NCBI RefSeq assembly: GCF_003610405.1
Contig: NZ_RAQC01000002.1
Coordinates: forward strand, 620,001-684,000
Length of the DNA: 64,000 bases
Direction of reading: 5' to 3'
DNA from: Microbacterium sp. AG238
GTDB lineage: Bacteria > Actinomycetota > Actinomycetes > Actinomycetales > Microbacteriaceae
The notes below the pieces were generated by a model. The model was not told the origin of the DNA and made no database searches. It worked only from the letters and a program-made list of their open reading frames with translations. The position numbers and the translations under genes are program-made. Below, piece by piece: positions 1-8,024 of this stretch (its first letter is position 1; each line of letters starts with the position of its first letter).

Positions 1-412
1 GTACGCTGCGCGCCCGCGCCACATTCGGCACCTTCTGGTTCTTGGGAATGGTGCCGGGTCCTGCTTCTCGCTCGTCGCTGACGACGGTCAAGCCATCGAC
101 CTCCGCATGTGCGATGAGGAACGGGTCAGCGGCGTTCTGGGTCTCACGTACCCAGTCCGGGTAGTCCTCCGAGATTTCAGCGGCGATCTCGATCTCCTCC
201 GAGCCGACCTCGCAGATGAAGTCATTCTGGGTCTTCGCCCACTCATACAGCTCGTCTGTGCCGCGGTGCACTTCCTCGTGCACCTCCTCACAGATGCACG
301 CTTCGCCTGCGTCGATCAGCTCCTCCAGGCGCTCCCACACGCTTGGGAAGATGTCACGGGGGTACTGGTTGGCCATGCGGATGAGGATGTTCGTATCCAG
401 GGTGAAGCTCAT
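1..412 (-). CDS. DUF4411 PIN-like protein, 3' end outside window
   Basis: The reverse strand from the ATG at 412 is open to the window edge (137 codons, no stop). It starts MSFTLDTNILIRMANQYPRD, the acidic first strand of a PIN-type nuclease (D6, N8), and later shows QNAADPFLIAHAEV and LTVVSDEREA, which supply further acidic residues. This pattern fits the DUF4411 family, which in other genomes sits directly downstream of XRE-ImmA genes, as here. Its ATG overlaps the stop of the XRE-ImmA gene (ATGA), so the two are translationally coupled. A toxin-like or regulated nuclease role is inferred. The DUF4411 call rests on motif memory plus context, not on a search. Confidence 0.72.
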   Translation of the reverse strand, partial: MSFTLDTNILIRMANQYPRDIFPSVWERLEELIDAGEACICEEVHEEVHRGTDELYEWAKTQNDFICEVGSEEIEIAAEISEDYPDWVRETQNAADPFLIAHAEVDGLTVVSDEREAGPGTIPKNQKVPNVARARSV

Positions 413-1530
413 TGCCCACCCGTCCGGAAATACTCGTCCTGCATCTGCTGGATCATCGGGATGCGAGCGTTCAGCAGGTAGGTCGCATCAAGAGCGGTGA
501 GACGGTCCCGTTCAACGGCTCGCAGCACAGCTCCCAGGTAACGCGGGCCGAGGTCGCGATAGCGAAGTCGCCACGGGGGCACGAAGCCATCGCGAGACGC
601 CTGGATCCTGCGGATCTCCTCCCACTCCGCGAAGGATCGTTCGCGGAACAGATCCAGGTGCTCCTGGCTCATGCGGCCCACAGTGCGCAGCCGCACCGCA
701 GCCGCGAGAGGGCTGACGCGGAAGTAGCGCGCCAGGTTCTCGGGTGTGACGTCTGCTGGCCCGTCGAGCAGTACGCGCAGCGCCCCCGTAGGCATCAGGA
801 ACTCCGCCGCGAAGGTGTTGCAGACGGCCTCCTCGTCCACGTGCTCATCCAGCACGCATAGCCCGCTCGTGCGATTCGCGATGTGGGCGACCTCGTGGAA
901 CAAGGTGAAAATCTTCCCGTTGGGCGCGTCGGCACCATTGAGCACGATGATGGGCAGCCGATCAGCATGCACGGACAGACCGCGGAAGACCTCCAGCGCG
1001 ATGCCCGTTGTTTGAAAGACGAGATAACCCGCCGCTTCAAGCTGGCCGCGCCAGAAGTTGAACACGGCGTTGGTCTGGGTCTCGTTAGGCCGAAACTTCG
1101 CCGTCAGGCCGAGCATCGCCCGGAAGTCGTTCGCGCGCTCGTGCACCGTCTTGCGGGTCACCCGCTGGGGCACCTTCAATTCGGGAACCTCGTCCGCGAG
1201 GTCCAGGAAGGTGCTCCTGTGCGCGGCTGCGCGCTTCAGCTCTTTGGCCAGCGCCGGAGGGATCTCAGCCCCACCGCGCCCGCGGAAGTCTGCCGTTTCT
1301 GGCACGTCGGACCCGGACGGTGCCGGTGCGAGGAAGTACGCCAGGGACCTGTCGAGCTTCCGGGCGAGCTTCTGCATTTGCCGGTACGTGGGTTCGGTGT
1401 CGCCCGCCTCGAACTCAGCCACGCGGCTCGCGGAGAGATTGGCCGCGCGCCCCAGCTCCTCGCGGCTCATGTGCAACATCTCGCGAGCAGCGGTCAGGGT
1501 CGCACCCTTGATCGGCACTCGAACGGTCAT
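409..1530 (-). CDS. XRE-family regulator fused to ImmA/IrrE metallopeptidase
   Basis: 373 residues. Residues about 11-60 form an XRE helix-turn-helix (REELGRAANLSASRVAEFE). Around residue 212 the zinc-binding HExxH motif appears as FHEVAHIANR, followed by EEAVCNTFAAEFLMP, which carries the third ligand Glu. In the family such proteins bind operator DNA and cleave a partner repressor or regulate mobile-element and toxin-antitoxin loci. The start is ATG 1530 with a weak purine-rich stretch upstream. It lies third in an apparent integrase - 78-aa ORF - XRE-ImmA - DUF4411 run and overlaps DUF4411 by 4 nt. Specific substrate unknown. Confidence 0.88.
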   Translation of the reverse strand: MTVRVPIKGATLTAAREMLHMSREELGRAANLSASRVAEFEAGDTEPTYRQMQKLARKLDRSLAYFLAPAPSGSDVPETADFRGRGGAEIPPALAKELKRAAAHRSTFLDLADEVPELKVPQRVTRKTVHERANDFRAMLGLTAKFRPNETQTNAVFNFWRGQLEAAGYLVFQTTGIALEVFRGLSVHADRLPIIVLNGADAPNGKIFTLFHEVAHIANRTSGLCVLDEHVDEEAVCNTFAAEFLMPTGALRVLLDGPADVTPENLARYFRVSPLAAAVRLRTVGRMSQEHLDLFRERSFAEWEEIRRIQASRDGFVPPWRLRYRDLGPRYLGAVLRAVERDRLTALDATYLLNARIPMIQQMQDEYFRTGGQ

Positions 1531-1626
1531 CGTTATGGTCCCCGGTCTTCCTTCACCGTTTGCTCGACTCTAGGGCACGCTAGTGCGAGGGCGAGACACT
1601 GCCGACGTCTCCAGGCTACGAGCGGG

Positions 1627-1863
1627 TCAGCGGCCCTTACGGGCTTGCCGTACCGTGGCGCGGGCCTTCGCCGCCTCCGCCCGTCTTGCCTCCGTTGCGA
1701 CGGCCTCCCATCCGGCCTTGGCCATGTCGATGGAGTAGGAGACATCCGAACGGAACGCGGCGTCCACGAGTCGCCTCATGGCCACCCGACGCTCTCGTCG
1801 GTCCTCGTCCGAGTCGAGCGCACCGCCCGCCACCAGCGCATCCAGGTCAGGTTCGTTCGTCAC
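1627..1863 (-). CDS. small hypothetical protein of integrated element
   Basis: 78 residues, GTG start at 1863 overlapping the integrase stop by 4 nt (GTGA), which argues for translational coupling. The sequence is charged (DEDRRERRVAMRRL in the middle, Arg/Ala/Lys-rich tail ending RQARKGR) with no membrane segment or recognised motif. Position between integrase and XRE-ImmA suggests an element accessory protein, perhaps DNA-binding, but no family is recognised. Confidence 0.6.
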   Translation of the reverse strand: MTNEPDLDALVAGGALDSDEDRRERRVAMRRLVDAAFRSDVSYSIDMAKAGWEAVATEARRAEAAKARATVRQARKGR

Positions 1864-2918
1864 AGAACGCCCTCCATAGCCGCGATGATCTCGGCATCCC
1901 TCTGCGTGCTCACATGTTGGTATCGCATGAAGCTCCTCACGTCGGTATGGCCCGTGCGTGCCATACCCTCCGCGAGCGTGGCGTACTTGGCGTACTCCGA
2001 TGCGTGCACGTGGCGTAGGTCGTGGATGTGCAGCTCGTCCAGGCCGCAGGAGGCTCGCAGAGCCACGAACTTCTTGTTGAAGGTGTGATAGCTCATCCGG
2101 CCCCCTCGGGTGTCCCGGAAGAGGGCGTCGTCGTAGTCTCCCGGTGTGGAGGCGAGGTGCTCGCGAAGGGCATCCATGGCGGTCTGGGGCATGCTGAGCG
2201 GGCGAACCTGATCCGGGTGCCCCTTCGTGCCAGGGGCAAGCTCGTGGCGCGTCAGATGGCGGCGCACCGTGACCTTGTTGTTGGAGAGGTCCACGTCCCC
2301 TCGGTTGAGCCCGAGCAATTCGCCGATCCGCATGCCCGATGCGAGAAGGACGTGCACTTGAAGGCGTAGCTGGCTATCCCCAGCCAGCTCCATCAGCATC
2401 TTGGCGTCTGCGGGCGCGAAGGTTGGTCGCCGCTTCGAGACATCGGTTGCACCGCCCTTTACGCGACAGGGGGACAGGGCGATCTCGCCGTCCATGACAG
2501 CCTGTCTCATGGTCGAACCCAGAAGGCTGTACGCGTTACGGCGTGCAGAGCCCTCGGGCATCCGAGTCCACCACGAGCGCACCTGTGCCGGTGTGATGTC
2601 CGAAAGCCTCTTGGTGCCGAACGTAGGGATCAAGTGCTTCTGGAGCACGAATGTGTAGAGGTGGAAGGTGTCTCGTGCGAGCTGCGACTTCCGGGAGGAC
2701 AGCAGGTCCTCTGCATACTTCTGAAACCTGACGGTCCCTCGCGCGGCCTCGGACTTCTGAGGCTTGGGCTCGCGCTTGGATTCCATCCCCAGCTCGTGCC
2801 GCATCTGTGTCCGGTACGCCTCGTCGTACGTCAAGTAGGTACCCAGCGACCGGTACTTCCCATCGCCTGCATACGCGCGTGCTTGCCACTTTGCGCCAAC
2901 CCGCCTGGGCCTTACCAT
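1860..2918 (-). CDS. tyrosine recombinase (phage-type integrase)
   Basis: 352 residues from ATG 2918, preceded by GGAGAAG about 6 nt upstream; a longer open frame to 3398 has no comparable ribosome site and no homologous look. The N-terminal part has an AP2-like/Arm DNA-binding stretch (GAKWQARAYAGDGKYRSLGT), then a core-binding domain and the catalytic domain: Arg in GMRIGELLGLNRGDVDL, HxxR in HDLRHVHASEYAKY, and GHTDVRSFMRYQH supplying the last His/Arg and nucleophile Tyr. It should catalyse site-specific insertion and excision. Placement at the right end, reading inward, implies the element extends leftward out of the window and that one attachment site lies upstream of this gene. Confidence 0.93.
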   Translation of the reverse strand: MVRPRRVGAKWQARAYAGDGKYRSLGTYLTYDEAYRTQMRHELGMESKREPKPQKSEAARGTVRFQKYAEDLLSSRKSQLARDTFHLYTFVLQKHLIPTFGTKRLSDITPAQVRSWWTRMPEGSARRNAYSLLGSTMRQAVMDGEIALSPCRVKGGATDVSKRRPTFAPADAKMLMELAGDSQLRLQVHVLLASGMRIGELLGLNRGDVDLSNNKVTVRRHLTRHELAPGTKGHPDQVRPLSMPQTAMDALREHLASTPGDYDDALFRDTRGGRMSYHTFNKKFVALRASCGLDELHIHDLRHVHASEYAKYATLAEGMARTGHTDVRSFMRYQHVSTQRDAEIIAAMEGVL

Positions 2919-3227
2919 CTGATCTTCTCCATGTCCGTTGTACGCATGGAGGGCCGTCTTGATACACCCTGCGTTGGCATGAGTTGGCACCGACGGGACG
3001 GGCAGAGCCGTTCTCCCGGTCATCTGGCAAGTCCCTGGGGAGCGTGACTTATTCGTTACCTTCCGGTAGCCTCGAGAAGTCTTCAGGCGAGAAGCCCGCC
3101 CGAGACCGCTGCGTGGATTGCCTCTTCGGCTCGTCGTCTCCGCGGTGACACCCGAACGTCGCGTGGACCTACACGCAGTATCGACGAGCCAGCGCAGGTC
3201 ATCGCGCAGAGGCGCCGGAGGACTGAT
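2919..3227. other. element boundary and leader of the M23 gene
   Basis: No gene is seen. The integrase side holds a tandem TGCCAAC repeat near 2970-2990 (reverse strand), a possible recombinase or regulator site. On the peptidase side, 3155-3187 can fold: GCGTG at 3161-3165 pairs with CACGC at 3172-3176, enclosed by CGTC/GACG. Actinobacterial cell-wall peptidase genes often carry c-di-AMP (ydaO-type) riboswitches, so a structured leader at about 3090-3215 is possible, but I cannot confirm the consensus. The attachment site should lie here; no tRNA is visible. Confidence 0.35.
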
Positions 3228-4127
3228 TTGGCTGAAAACAACGATTCGTCGGTGGACGTACCCGAGGTCGACGCGACGAATCCCGACCGTTCCGGTCGCG
3301 CTCTGCGTGGCCGCCGCTTCCCGCTGGCGAAGAAGCAATCGCGGGAAGTCGCGACCGTCGAAAATCGCGCTGCCCGCCGCCGTAATCGCCGGGTGCACCC
3401 CGTGCGCAGTACCTTCACGGTCGCGGCCGTGGTGGGTCTCGTCGCCACCGTCGCCATCCCGGCTTTCGCCGCTGTGCGCGGCACGTCGGCCGACGCGATG
3501 ACGCTGCAGCAGGTCGCCGCCGACAACGCGCAGTCGATCGTCGTCGCGTCCGAGGTGGGCCCCGCCTCCCTCGACCGCAGCGGGTTCACCGCGACCACGC
3601 CCGAGGAGATCCAGAAGAAGAAGGACGAGGAGGCTGCCGCCAAGGCCGCCGCCGAGGCCCTCGCGAACCGCATCTCGGCGAGCAGCTCGACCGCGTCGTC
3701 CTCGTACGGCGAGCCCATTCCGCTCGTCGCTCCGGGTTCAGGCCTCGTGCGTCGTCCGCTGATGTCGTTCAACAACTTCGGCACCCCGTATGCCGGCCAC
3801 CGCGGCACCGACTACATGGCCGACCGCGGCACCCCGATCTACTCGGTCGCCGACGGCACGGTCGTCGCGTCGAGCGAGAGCGGACCGGGTTGGGGCGTGT
3901 ACGTGAAGGTCGCCCACAACATCAACGGCACCAACGTCACGAGCCTCTACGCCCACATGGACTGGGGCACCCGCGCGGTGCAGGTCGGCGACACCGTCTC
4001 TGCGGGTCAGCTGCTCGGCCAGGTCGGCGACACGGGGCGCGCGTTCGGCACGCACCTGCATCTCGAGATCGTGGTCGACGGCGCGTACGTCAACGCCGAG
4101 TCATGGCTCGTCGCGAACGCGGGCTGA
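3228..4127 (+). CDS. M23 family metallopeptidase, membrane-anchored
   Basis: 299 residues from TTG 3228, chosen because GGAGGA sits 7 nt upstream. A basic cytoplasmic N-terminus (RRRNRR) precedes one hydrophobic segment (about 62-82, FTVAAVVGLVATVAIPAFA). A Lys/Glu/Ala-rich linker follows (about 126-150), then the LytM/M23 domain: HRGTDYMADRGTPIYSVADG holds the first zinc ligands (HxxxD) and FGTHLHLEI the HxH. The enzyme should cut peptidoglycan cross-bridges outside the membrane, or regulate a cell-wall hydrolase. It stands alone, just outside the integrated element. Confidence 0.9.
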   Translation: MAENNDSSVDVPEVDATNPDRSGRALRGRRFPLAKKQSREVATVENRAARRRNRRVHPVRSTFTVAAVVGLVATVAIPAFAAVRGTSADAMTLQQVAADNAQSIVVASEVGPASLDRSGFTATTPEEIQKKKDEEAAAKAAAEALANRISASSSTASSSYGEPIPLVAPGSGLVRRPLMSFNNFGTPYAGHRGTDYMADRGTPIYSVADGTVVASSESGPGWGVYVKVAHNINGTNVTSLYAHMDWGTRAVQVGDTVSAGQLLGQVGDTGRAFGTHLHLEIVVDGAYVNAESWLVANAG

Positions 4128-4313
4128 CGACACGCATCATCCGTTCATCTTCCGTCGACCTTTCCGAGGTCGAGGGTGTATTACCCTGAACGCGACGCTC
4201 GCGCACGCCGAGGGGGAGCTGATGGGACCAGTACCGGGCATTCGAACCGTGAATGCGATCGGTCGCTACGTCCTGCGGCATCGTGTGCACCACTGCGGCC
4301 TCGGCCGTGAATC
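4128..4313 (+). other. non-coding stretch, possible small RNA before terminator
   Basis: No convincing ORF. A TATTAC-like -10 lies near 4178-4183, followed by about 130 nt of sequence rich in short inverted repeats (for example GGCATTCG...CGTGAATGC at about 4237-4256) and then the strong terminator at 4314-4344. This could be a small RNA of 130-160 nt, or simply the 3' untranslated region of the M23 mRNA. Confidence 0.3.
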
Positions 4314-4344
4314 AAGGCGCTGTCTTCATGACGGCGCCTTTTTT
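4314..4344 (+). terminator. Rho-independent terminator
   Basis: An 11-bp stem (AAGGCGCTGTC paired with GACGGCGCCTT, one G-U pair, loop TTCAT) runs straight into TTTTTT. No A-tract on the other side, so it acts on the plus strand. It isolates the HNH gene from the M23 gene and any RNA between them. A six-U tract is striking in such GC-rich DNA. Confidence 0.9.
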
Positions 4345-4441
4345 CGTGCTCGCACCCTCGCGGGACCTGCCCGCACGGCATGCGCGACGTCGGTCATCGA
4401 ACATCCGCTGAAGCCGTCAGGGCAGTTCGTGAGGACAGGAA

Positions 4442-4939
4442 ATGCGCACTCTGGTACTGAATGCCGGGTATGAGCCACTCGCTGTGGTGTCGTTCCGTCG
4501 GGCCCTCCTCCTGGTGTTGAACGACAAGGCGACGATCGTCGAGCACGTCGTCCACGACCCCGTTCTCGGGATCGACGGGACGTACGAGCGCCCGGCGGTG
4601 ATCGTCCTGACCCGGTATGTCCGTATCCCGAATGCGCGCCGAGTGCCGGTGACGCGACGCGGGGTGCTCCGTCGCGATGCACACCGATGCGCCTACTGCG
4701 GAAAGGCGGCATCGACTATCGATCACGTCATGCCTCGTTCGCGCGGCGGTAGCAACTCGTGGGAGAACCTCGTCGCCTGCTGCCTGCGGTGCAACAACCT
4801 CAAGAGCGATCACACGCCGCAGGAGATGGGATGGGAGCTGCGGTGGTCGCCGAAGCCGCCGCGCGGACCGCAGTGGACGGTGCGCGGAACGGAGCGATCC
4901 GATCCGCGGTGGGAGCCCTACCTGTCGCTCGCGGCCTGA
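4442..4939 (+). CDS. HNH endonuclease domain protein
   Basis: 165 residues, ATG 4442 with AGGACAGGA just upstream. The N-terminal half (LVLNAGYEPLAVVSFRRALL) is the conserved front of a stand-alone actinobacterial and cyanobacterial HNH family. The nuclease core follows: CAYCG and CLRCN zinc knuckles bracket STIDHVMPRSRGGSNSWENL, giving the His, Asn and metal-binding residues. Predicted role is DNA cleavage or repair, but the cellular substrate of this family is not established. It is a single-gene unit behind the 4314-4344 terminator and convergent with the TetR gene. Confidence 0.88.
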   Translation: MRTLVLNAGYEPLAVVSFRRALLLVLNDKATIVEHVVHDPVLGIDGTYERPAVIVLTRYVRIPNARRVPVTRRGVLRRDAHRCAYCGKAASTIDHVMPRSRGGSNSWENLVACCLRCNNLKSDHTPQEMGWELRWSPKPPRGPQWTVRGTERSDPRWEPYLSLAA

Positions 4940-4955
4940 TCGTCGCTGTGCGCTG

Positions 4956-5606
4956 CTACTCCGGTTGTCGGCCGTAGGCGCGCAGGAACGCGTCGGCGCC
5001 ATCGGTCATGATCTGCCGAACCCGTTCGGTGTCGGTCCGGCGGCGAGCCGGTTCGTTGAGAACTCGGAGCGTCGTGAGGGCATGAAAATGCTCGGCGGCG
5101 AGCCCCGGGTCGTCGAGGTCGAGCAGGCCCGCGGTCGCGAAGTGAGCGAAGCGCTCGGCGAGGACGTCGGCGTGCGCTCGGTCCAGAGGGTGGTCCTCGA
5201 GCTCGGGCAGGAGTGACTCGTTCTCCGAGATCAGCTTGATCGCGGCAGCGTAGTTCGTCGACGTGGCGAGGAAGCCCCCGAGTTCGGCCGCGAATGCGCT
5301 CACGGCCCGGTGCAGACCGCCGTGCGCTTCGAGCGCGATGGCGTCGGGCAGGTGCTTCTCGGCCAGCTCGCGAAGGGTGCTCACGGCTGTCTCGCCCGCG
5401 TTCTCGACCACTCCGAGCAGGAGCCTCCGCTTGTCGCCGTAGTAGTCGTAGACGGTGCGCTTGGACACGCCTGCGCGTGCGGAGACCGCATCCATACTCG
5501 ATCGCTCGACGCCTACCTCGACGAAAAGCTCTCGCGCCGCCGTCAGTATCGCGGAGCGTTTCTGCTCTTGGCCTTGCCGGACCGGGCTCGCATCGATCAT
5601 CGTCAT
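4956..5606 (-). CDS. TetR/AcrR family repressor
   Basis: 216 residues from ATG 5606 (GAGGAG 4 nt upstream; ATG 5600 is an alternative). The N-terminal helix-turn-helix spans about residues 18-62 (ILTAARELFVEVGVERSSMD, then AGVSKRTVYDYYGDKRRLL). The C-terminal ligand domain resembles TetR_C_7/AefR types. It is transcribed divergently from an ABC exporter, with palindromic operators between them, so it most likely represses both itself and the exporter until an unknown ligand binds. Confidence 0.92.
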   Translation of the reverse strand: MTMIDASPVRQGQEQKRSAILTAARELFVEVGVERSSMDAVSARAGVSKRTVYDYYGDKRRLLLGVVENAGETAVSTLRELAEKHLPDAIALEAHGGLHRAVSAFAAELGGFLATSTNYAAAIKLISENESLLPELEDHPLDRAHADVLAERFAHFATAGLLDLDDPGLAAEHFHALTTLRVLNEPARRRTDTERVRQIMTDGADAFLRAYGRQPE

Positions 5607-5625
5607 CCATCTCCTCGCCCCAAAT

Positions 5626-5666
5626 CTACACCGATCGGTGCAGTGGTACACCACACGGTGTAGTGT
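5626..5666 (+). promoter_or_regulatory. TetR operator pair and ABC exporter promoter
   Basis: Two palindromes: CACCGATCGGTG at 5629-5640 (perfect) and TACACC-ACAC-GGTGTA at 5647-5662; the outer CTACACC and GGTGTAG arms also match. They occupy the gap between the divergent genes. TAGTGT at 5661-5666 is a -10 candidate 7 nt before the GTG at 5674, so the exporter mRNA may be leaderless, and repressor bound at the second palindrome would cover this -10. Confidence 0.7.
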
Positions 5667-5673
5667 ATCTGCC

Positions 5674-6597
5674 GTGCACAAGACAACCGAGTTATCTCTC
5701 CAAGCTCACGATCTCGTCAAGCGATACGGAACCGTCACCGCTGTCGACGGTCTCTCGTTCCAGGTGCGCCCCGGGCTGGTGACGGGCTTTCTCGGACCGA
5801 ACGGAGCGGGCAAGTCCACCACCCTCCGCATGTTCCTCGGCTTGGACAAACCCACGAGCGGCGCCGCGACCGTGAATGGGCGTCGCATGCACGAGTTACC
5901 CCATCCGACGCGGGTGATCGGCGCCATGCTCGATGCACGTGCCGTCCACCCGCGGCGTACGGCCGTGGATCATCTGGCGTCCGTCGCGCGCGCCGGGGGC
6001 GTGCCGCGGGGGCGGATCGGGGAGGTCTTGGAGTTGGTGGGCCTGGCCGACGCGGGCGGCCGGCCGGCCGGCGACTTCTCCCTGGGGATGAAGCAACGGC
6101 TGGGGATCGCTACCGCGTTGATCGGCGACCCCGGCATCGTCATCTTCGACGAACCCCTCAACGGCCTCGACCCCGAAGGCATCCGCTGGGCTCGATCCCT
6201 GATGCGCGAGCTTGCTGCGGAAGGCCGATTGGTGCTGTTCTCGAGCCACCTGATGGGTGAGATGCAACTCACCGCGGACCGCCTCATCGTCATCAACCGC
6301 GGTCGCCTGCTCGCAGACCAGGCCCTGGACGACTTCATCGCCTCGCACACGAACGAGCATGTTCGCGTGCGCACCCCGGATGTCGCGGTCCTGCGTGATG
6401 CGCTCATGCGAGCCGGCTTTCTGGTGCGGGCAGACGCCGATCGCACCGACGTCCTCATCGTCGCGGGGGTGACGACGGAGAGCGTCGGCCGCATCGCCGC
6501 CGCTTCCGACGCCGAGGTGTTCGAGCTCACCCTCGTTCGGGATTCGCTCGAAGATGCGTTTCTCGCCATGACCACGACCGAGCAGAAGGCCGCCTGA
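5674..6597 (+). CDS. ABC transporter ATP-binding protein
   Basis: 307 residues from GTG 5674; the open frame extends upstream through the operator region but lacks homology there. Walker A GPNGAGKST, signature SLGMKQRLG, Walker B IVIFDEP and the LSSHLMGEM-type H-loop (FSSHLM) are all present. The C-terminal extension is typical of DrrA/NatA-like ATPases of ABC-2 exporters. One base separates its stop from the permease ATG. The pair probably exports a toxic or antibiotic compound sensed by the TetR protein. Confidence 0.92.
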   Translation: MHKTTELSLQAHDLVKRYGTVTAVDGLSFQVRPGLVTGFLGPNGAGKSTTLRMFLGLDKPTSGAATVNGRRMHELPHPTRVIGAMLDARAVHPRRTAVDHLASVARAGGVPRGRIGEVLELVGLADAGGRPAGDFSLGMKQRLGIATALIGDPGIVIFDEPLNGLDPEGIRWARSLMRELAAEGRLVLFSSHLMGEMQLTADRLIVINRGRLLADQALDDFIASHTNEHVRVRTPDVAVLRDALMRAGFLVRADADRTDVLIVAGVTTESVGRIAAASDAEVFELTLVRDSLEDAFLAMTTTEQKAA

Positions 6598-6598
6598 C

Positions 6599-7354
6599 AT
6601 GAACCTCTTCGCTTCCGAATGGATCAAAGCCCGCAGTGTCCACAGCACCTGGATTCTCGCTGCCTCGGCGGTCGTCGTGACGGTGATGGTCAGCCTGCTG
6701 GGGGTAAGCGGGCTCGTGGCCGATTGGCAGGCCGCGCTCCCTTCCGATTTCGACCCCACCGGTATCAGCTTCAAGGGAATCCTGGTCGGTCAGATCCTCC
6801 TCGCGACCATCGGATCGCAGGCCATCACCAGTGAATACGGCTCGGGCCAGATCATTACGAGCCTCGCCATCGTGCCCCGGCGCGGAGCCCTGCTGGCGTC
6901 GAAGCTGGCGGTTTCGGCGCTCATCGGCGTGGTCGTGGCCGTCGCGGCGGTGGCAGGCAGCTTCGGTGCCACGCAGGCCGCGCTCGCGGCGGCCGGTCTG
7001 CCCGTGTCGGCGCTCGATGACCCTGACACCGTTCGGGCCATCGTCTGTGCGATCGTTTACCTCGTCCTGACGGCCGTCCTCGGCCTCGGGTTCGGCATCA
7101 TCACGCGAAGCTCTTCCGGTGCGCTCGCGATCATCGTGACCGTGGCGCTTCTCGTGCCCGCTCTCGCCCCGGGCATGCCCGGGGTCATCGGCGAGTTCGC
7201 GGGTACTTATTGGCCCACGACGGCCGGGCAGGCCTCTTATGAGGTGTCGACGACGAGCGGGATGCCGCCGCTGGCGGGACTCGGGATCATGGCGATCTTC
7301 ACCCTGTGGACGACACTCGCCGCTCTCGTCGTCCTCAGAGCGCGTGACGTGTGA
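6599..7354 (+). CDS. ABC-2 type permease
   Basis: 251 residues, six predicted membrane segments (for example WILAASAVVVTVMVSLLGV, SALIGVVVAVAAVAGSF, AIVYLVLTAVLGLGFGII, LAIIVTVALLVPALAP, LAGLGIMAIFTLWTTLAALV). It starts 1 nt after the ATPase stop and forms the transmembrane half of the exporter. A related ATPase-permease pair lies at 23200-24968 in this window; both permeases share the N-terminal SEWIK motif. Confidence 0.88.
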   Translation: MNLFASEWIKARSVHSTWILAASAVVVTVMVSLLGVSGLVADWQAALPSDFDPTGISFKGILVGQILLATIGSQAITSEYGSGQIITSLAIVPRRGALLASKLAVSALIGVVVAVAAVAGSFGATQAALAAAGLPVSALDDPDTVRAIVCAIVYLVLTAVLGLGFGIITRSSSGALAIIVTVALLVPALAPGMPGVIGEFAGTYWPTTAGQASYEVSTTSGMPPLAGLGIMAIFTLWTTLAALVVLRARDV

Positions 7355-7377
7355 CGTCGGTACGGACGTCGTCCCGC

Positions 7378-7932
7378 TTATGCGTGCTTCGCGCGTAAGC
7401 GGGCTTTCTTCGCGTGGTTTCCGCACGTGTTCATGTCGCACCACCGCCGAGTGCGGCTCCTGCTGGCGTCGAAGAATGCCGCACGACAGGTCGGTGAGGC
7501 GCACAGAGCGAGCGCGCCGGGCCGTGCGCCGGAGATGATGTCCACCGCATCCGCGGCGATGACCCCCAGCGCGGCGTCGACCGTCGCGCGGGAACCGAGG
7601 TGCCAGCGCCGTTCGCCGGCCCCGGTCAGCACCGGGTTCGCCGTGCCTCGTGCACTGAACTCGTTGATCAGTGCCACCGCGTCGGGCGGCAACGTCGCAT
7701 CCTGAGCCCGCGCTGTCGCGGCCGCATGGATCGCCTCGCGCAGGACGTATGCCCGGTCGAGGTCCGACGCCGAGCATCGCGCGACCGCCAGATCGAACTC
7801 GTCGAACCAGGCCTGCAGTCGAGCTGGTGTCGGAATGCGCTCGACTCTGGCGCCATGCCGCTCGGTCAGCGTGCCCGTGAAGCTCGTCGCCAGCACCGAG
7901 CCGATCCGGAATTCGGGAAAGTCGTCCGACAT
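7378..7932 (-). CDS. CGNR zinc finger / ABATE domain regulator
   Basis: 184 residues. The N-terminal ABATE-like domain is followed by the C-terminal CGNR finger: CASPTCRAAFFDASRSR then RWCDMNTCGNHAKKARLRA, with the four Cys and the CGN-R signature. Such proteins are putative stress-linked transcription factors in actinobacteria. TATGGT (reverse strand, 7939-7944) lies 6 nt before the ATG, so the mRNA is probably leaderless. It diverges from the epoxide hydrolase gene and could regulate it (inference). Confidence 0.88.
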   Translation of the reverse strand: MSDDFPEFRIGSVLATSFTGTLTERHGARVERIPTPARLQAWFDEFDLAVARCSASDLDRAYVLREAIHAAATARAQDATLPPDAVALINEFSARGTANPVLTGAGERRWHLGSRATVDAALGVIAADAVDIISGARPGALALCASPTCRAAFFDASRSRTRRWCDMNTCGNHAKKARLRAKHA

Positions 7933-8024
7933 GGCACCACCATAGCTGGTTCCATTGATTGCGCGTCTCTGGTAGAACCGGCTATGACGGTTCGCACCTG
8001 CGTGCTGCGACGAATGGAGTGAAC

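Noticed and set aside
2919..3398. Upstream extension of the integrase frame to 512 residues
   Set aside because: ATG 2918 has a good ribosome site; the extra 160 residues have no domain pattern and cover the intergenic region.
4222..4473. 83-codon forward ORF across the terminator
   Set aside because: It spans the U-tract hairpin and the HNH start; no ribosome site and no family pattern.
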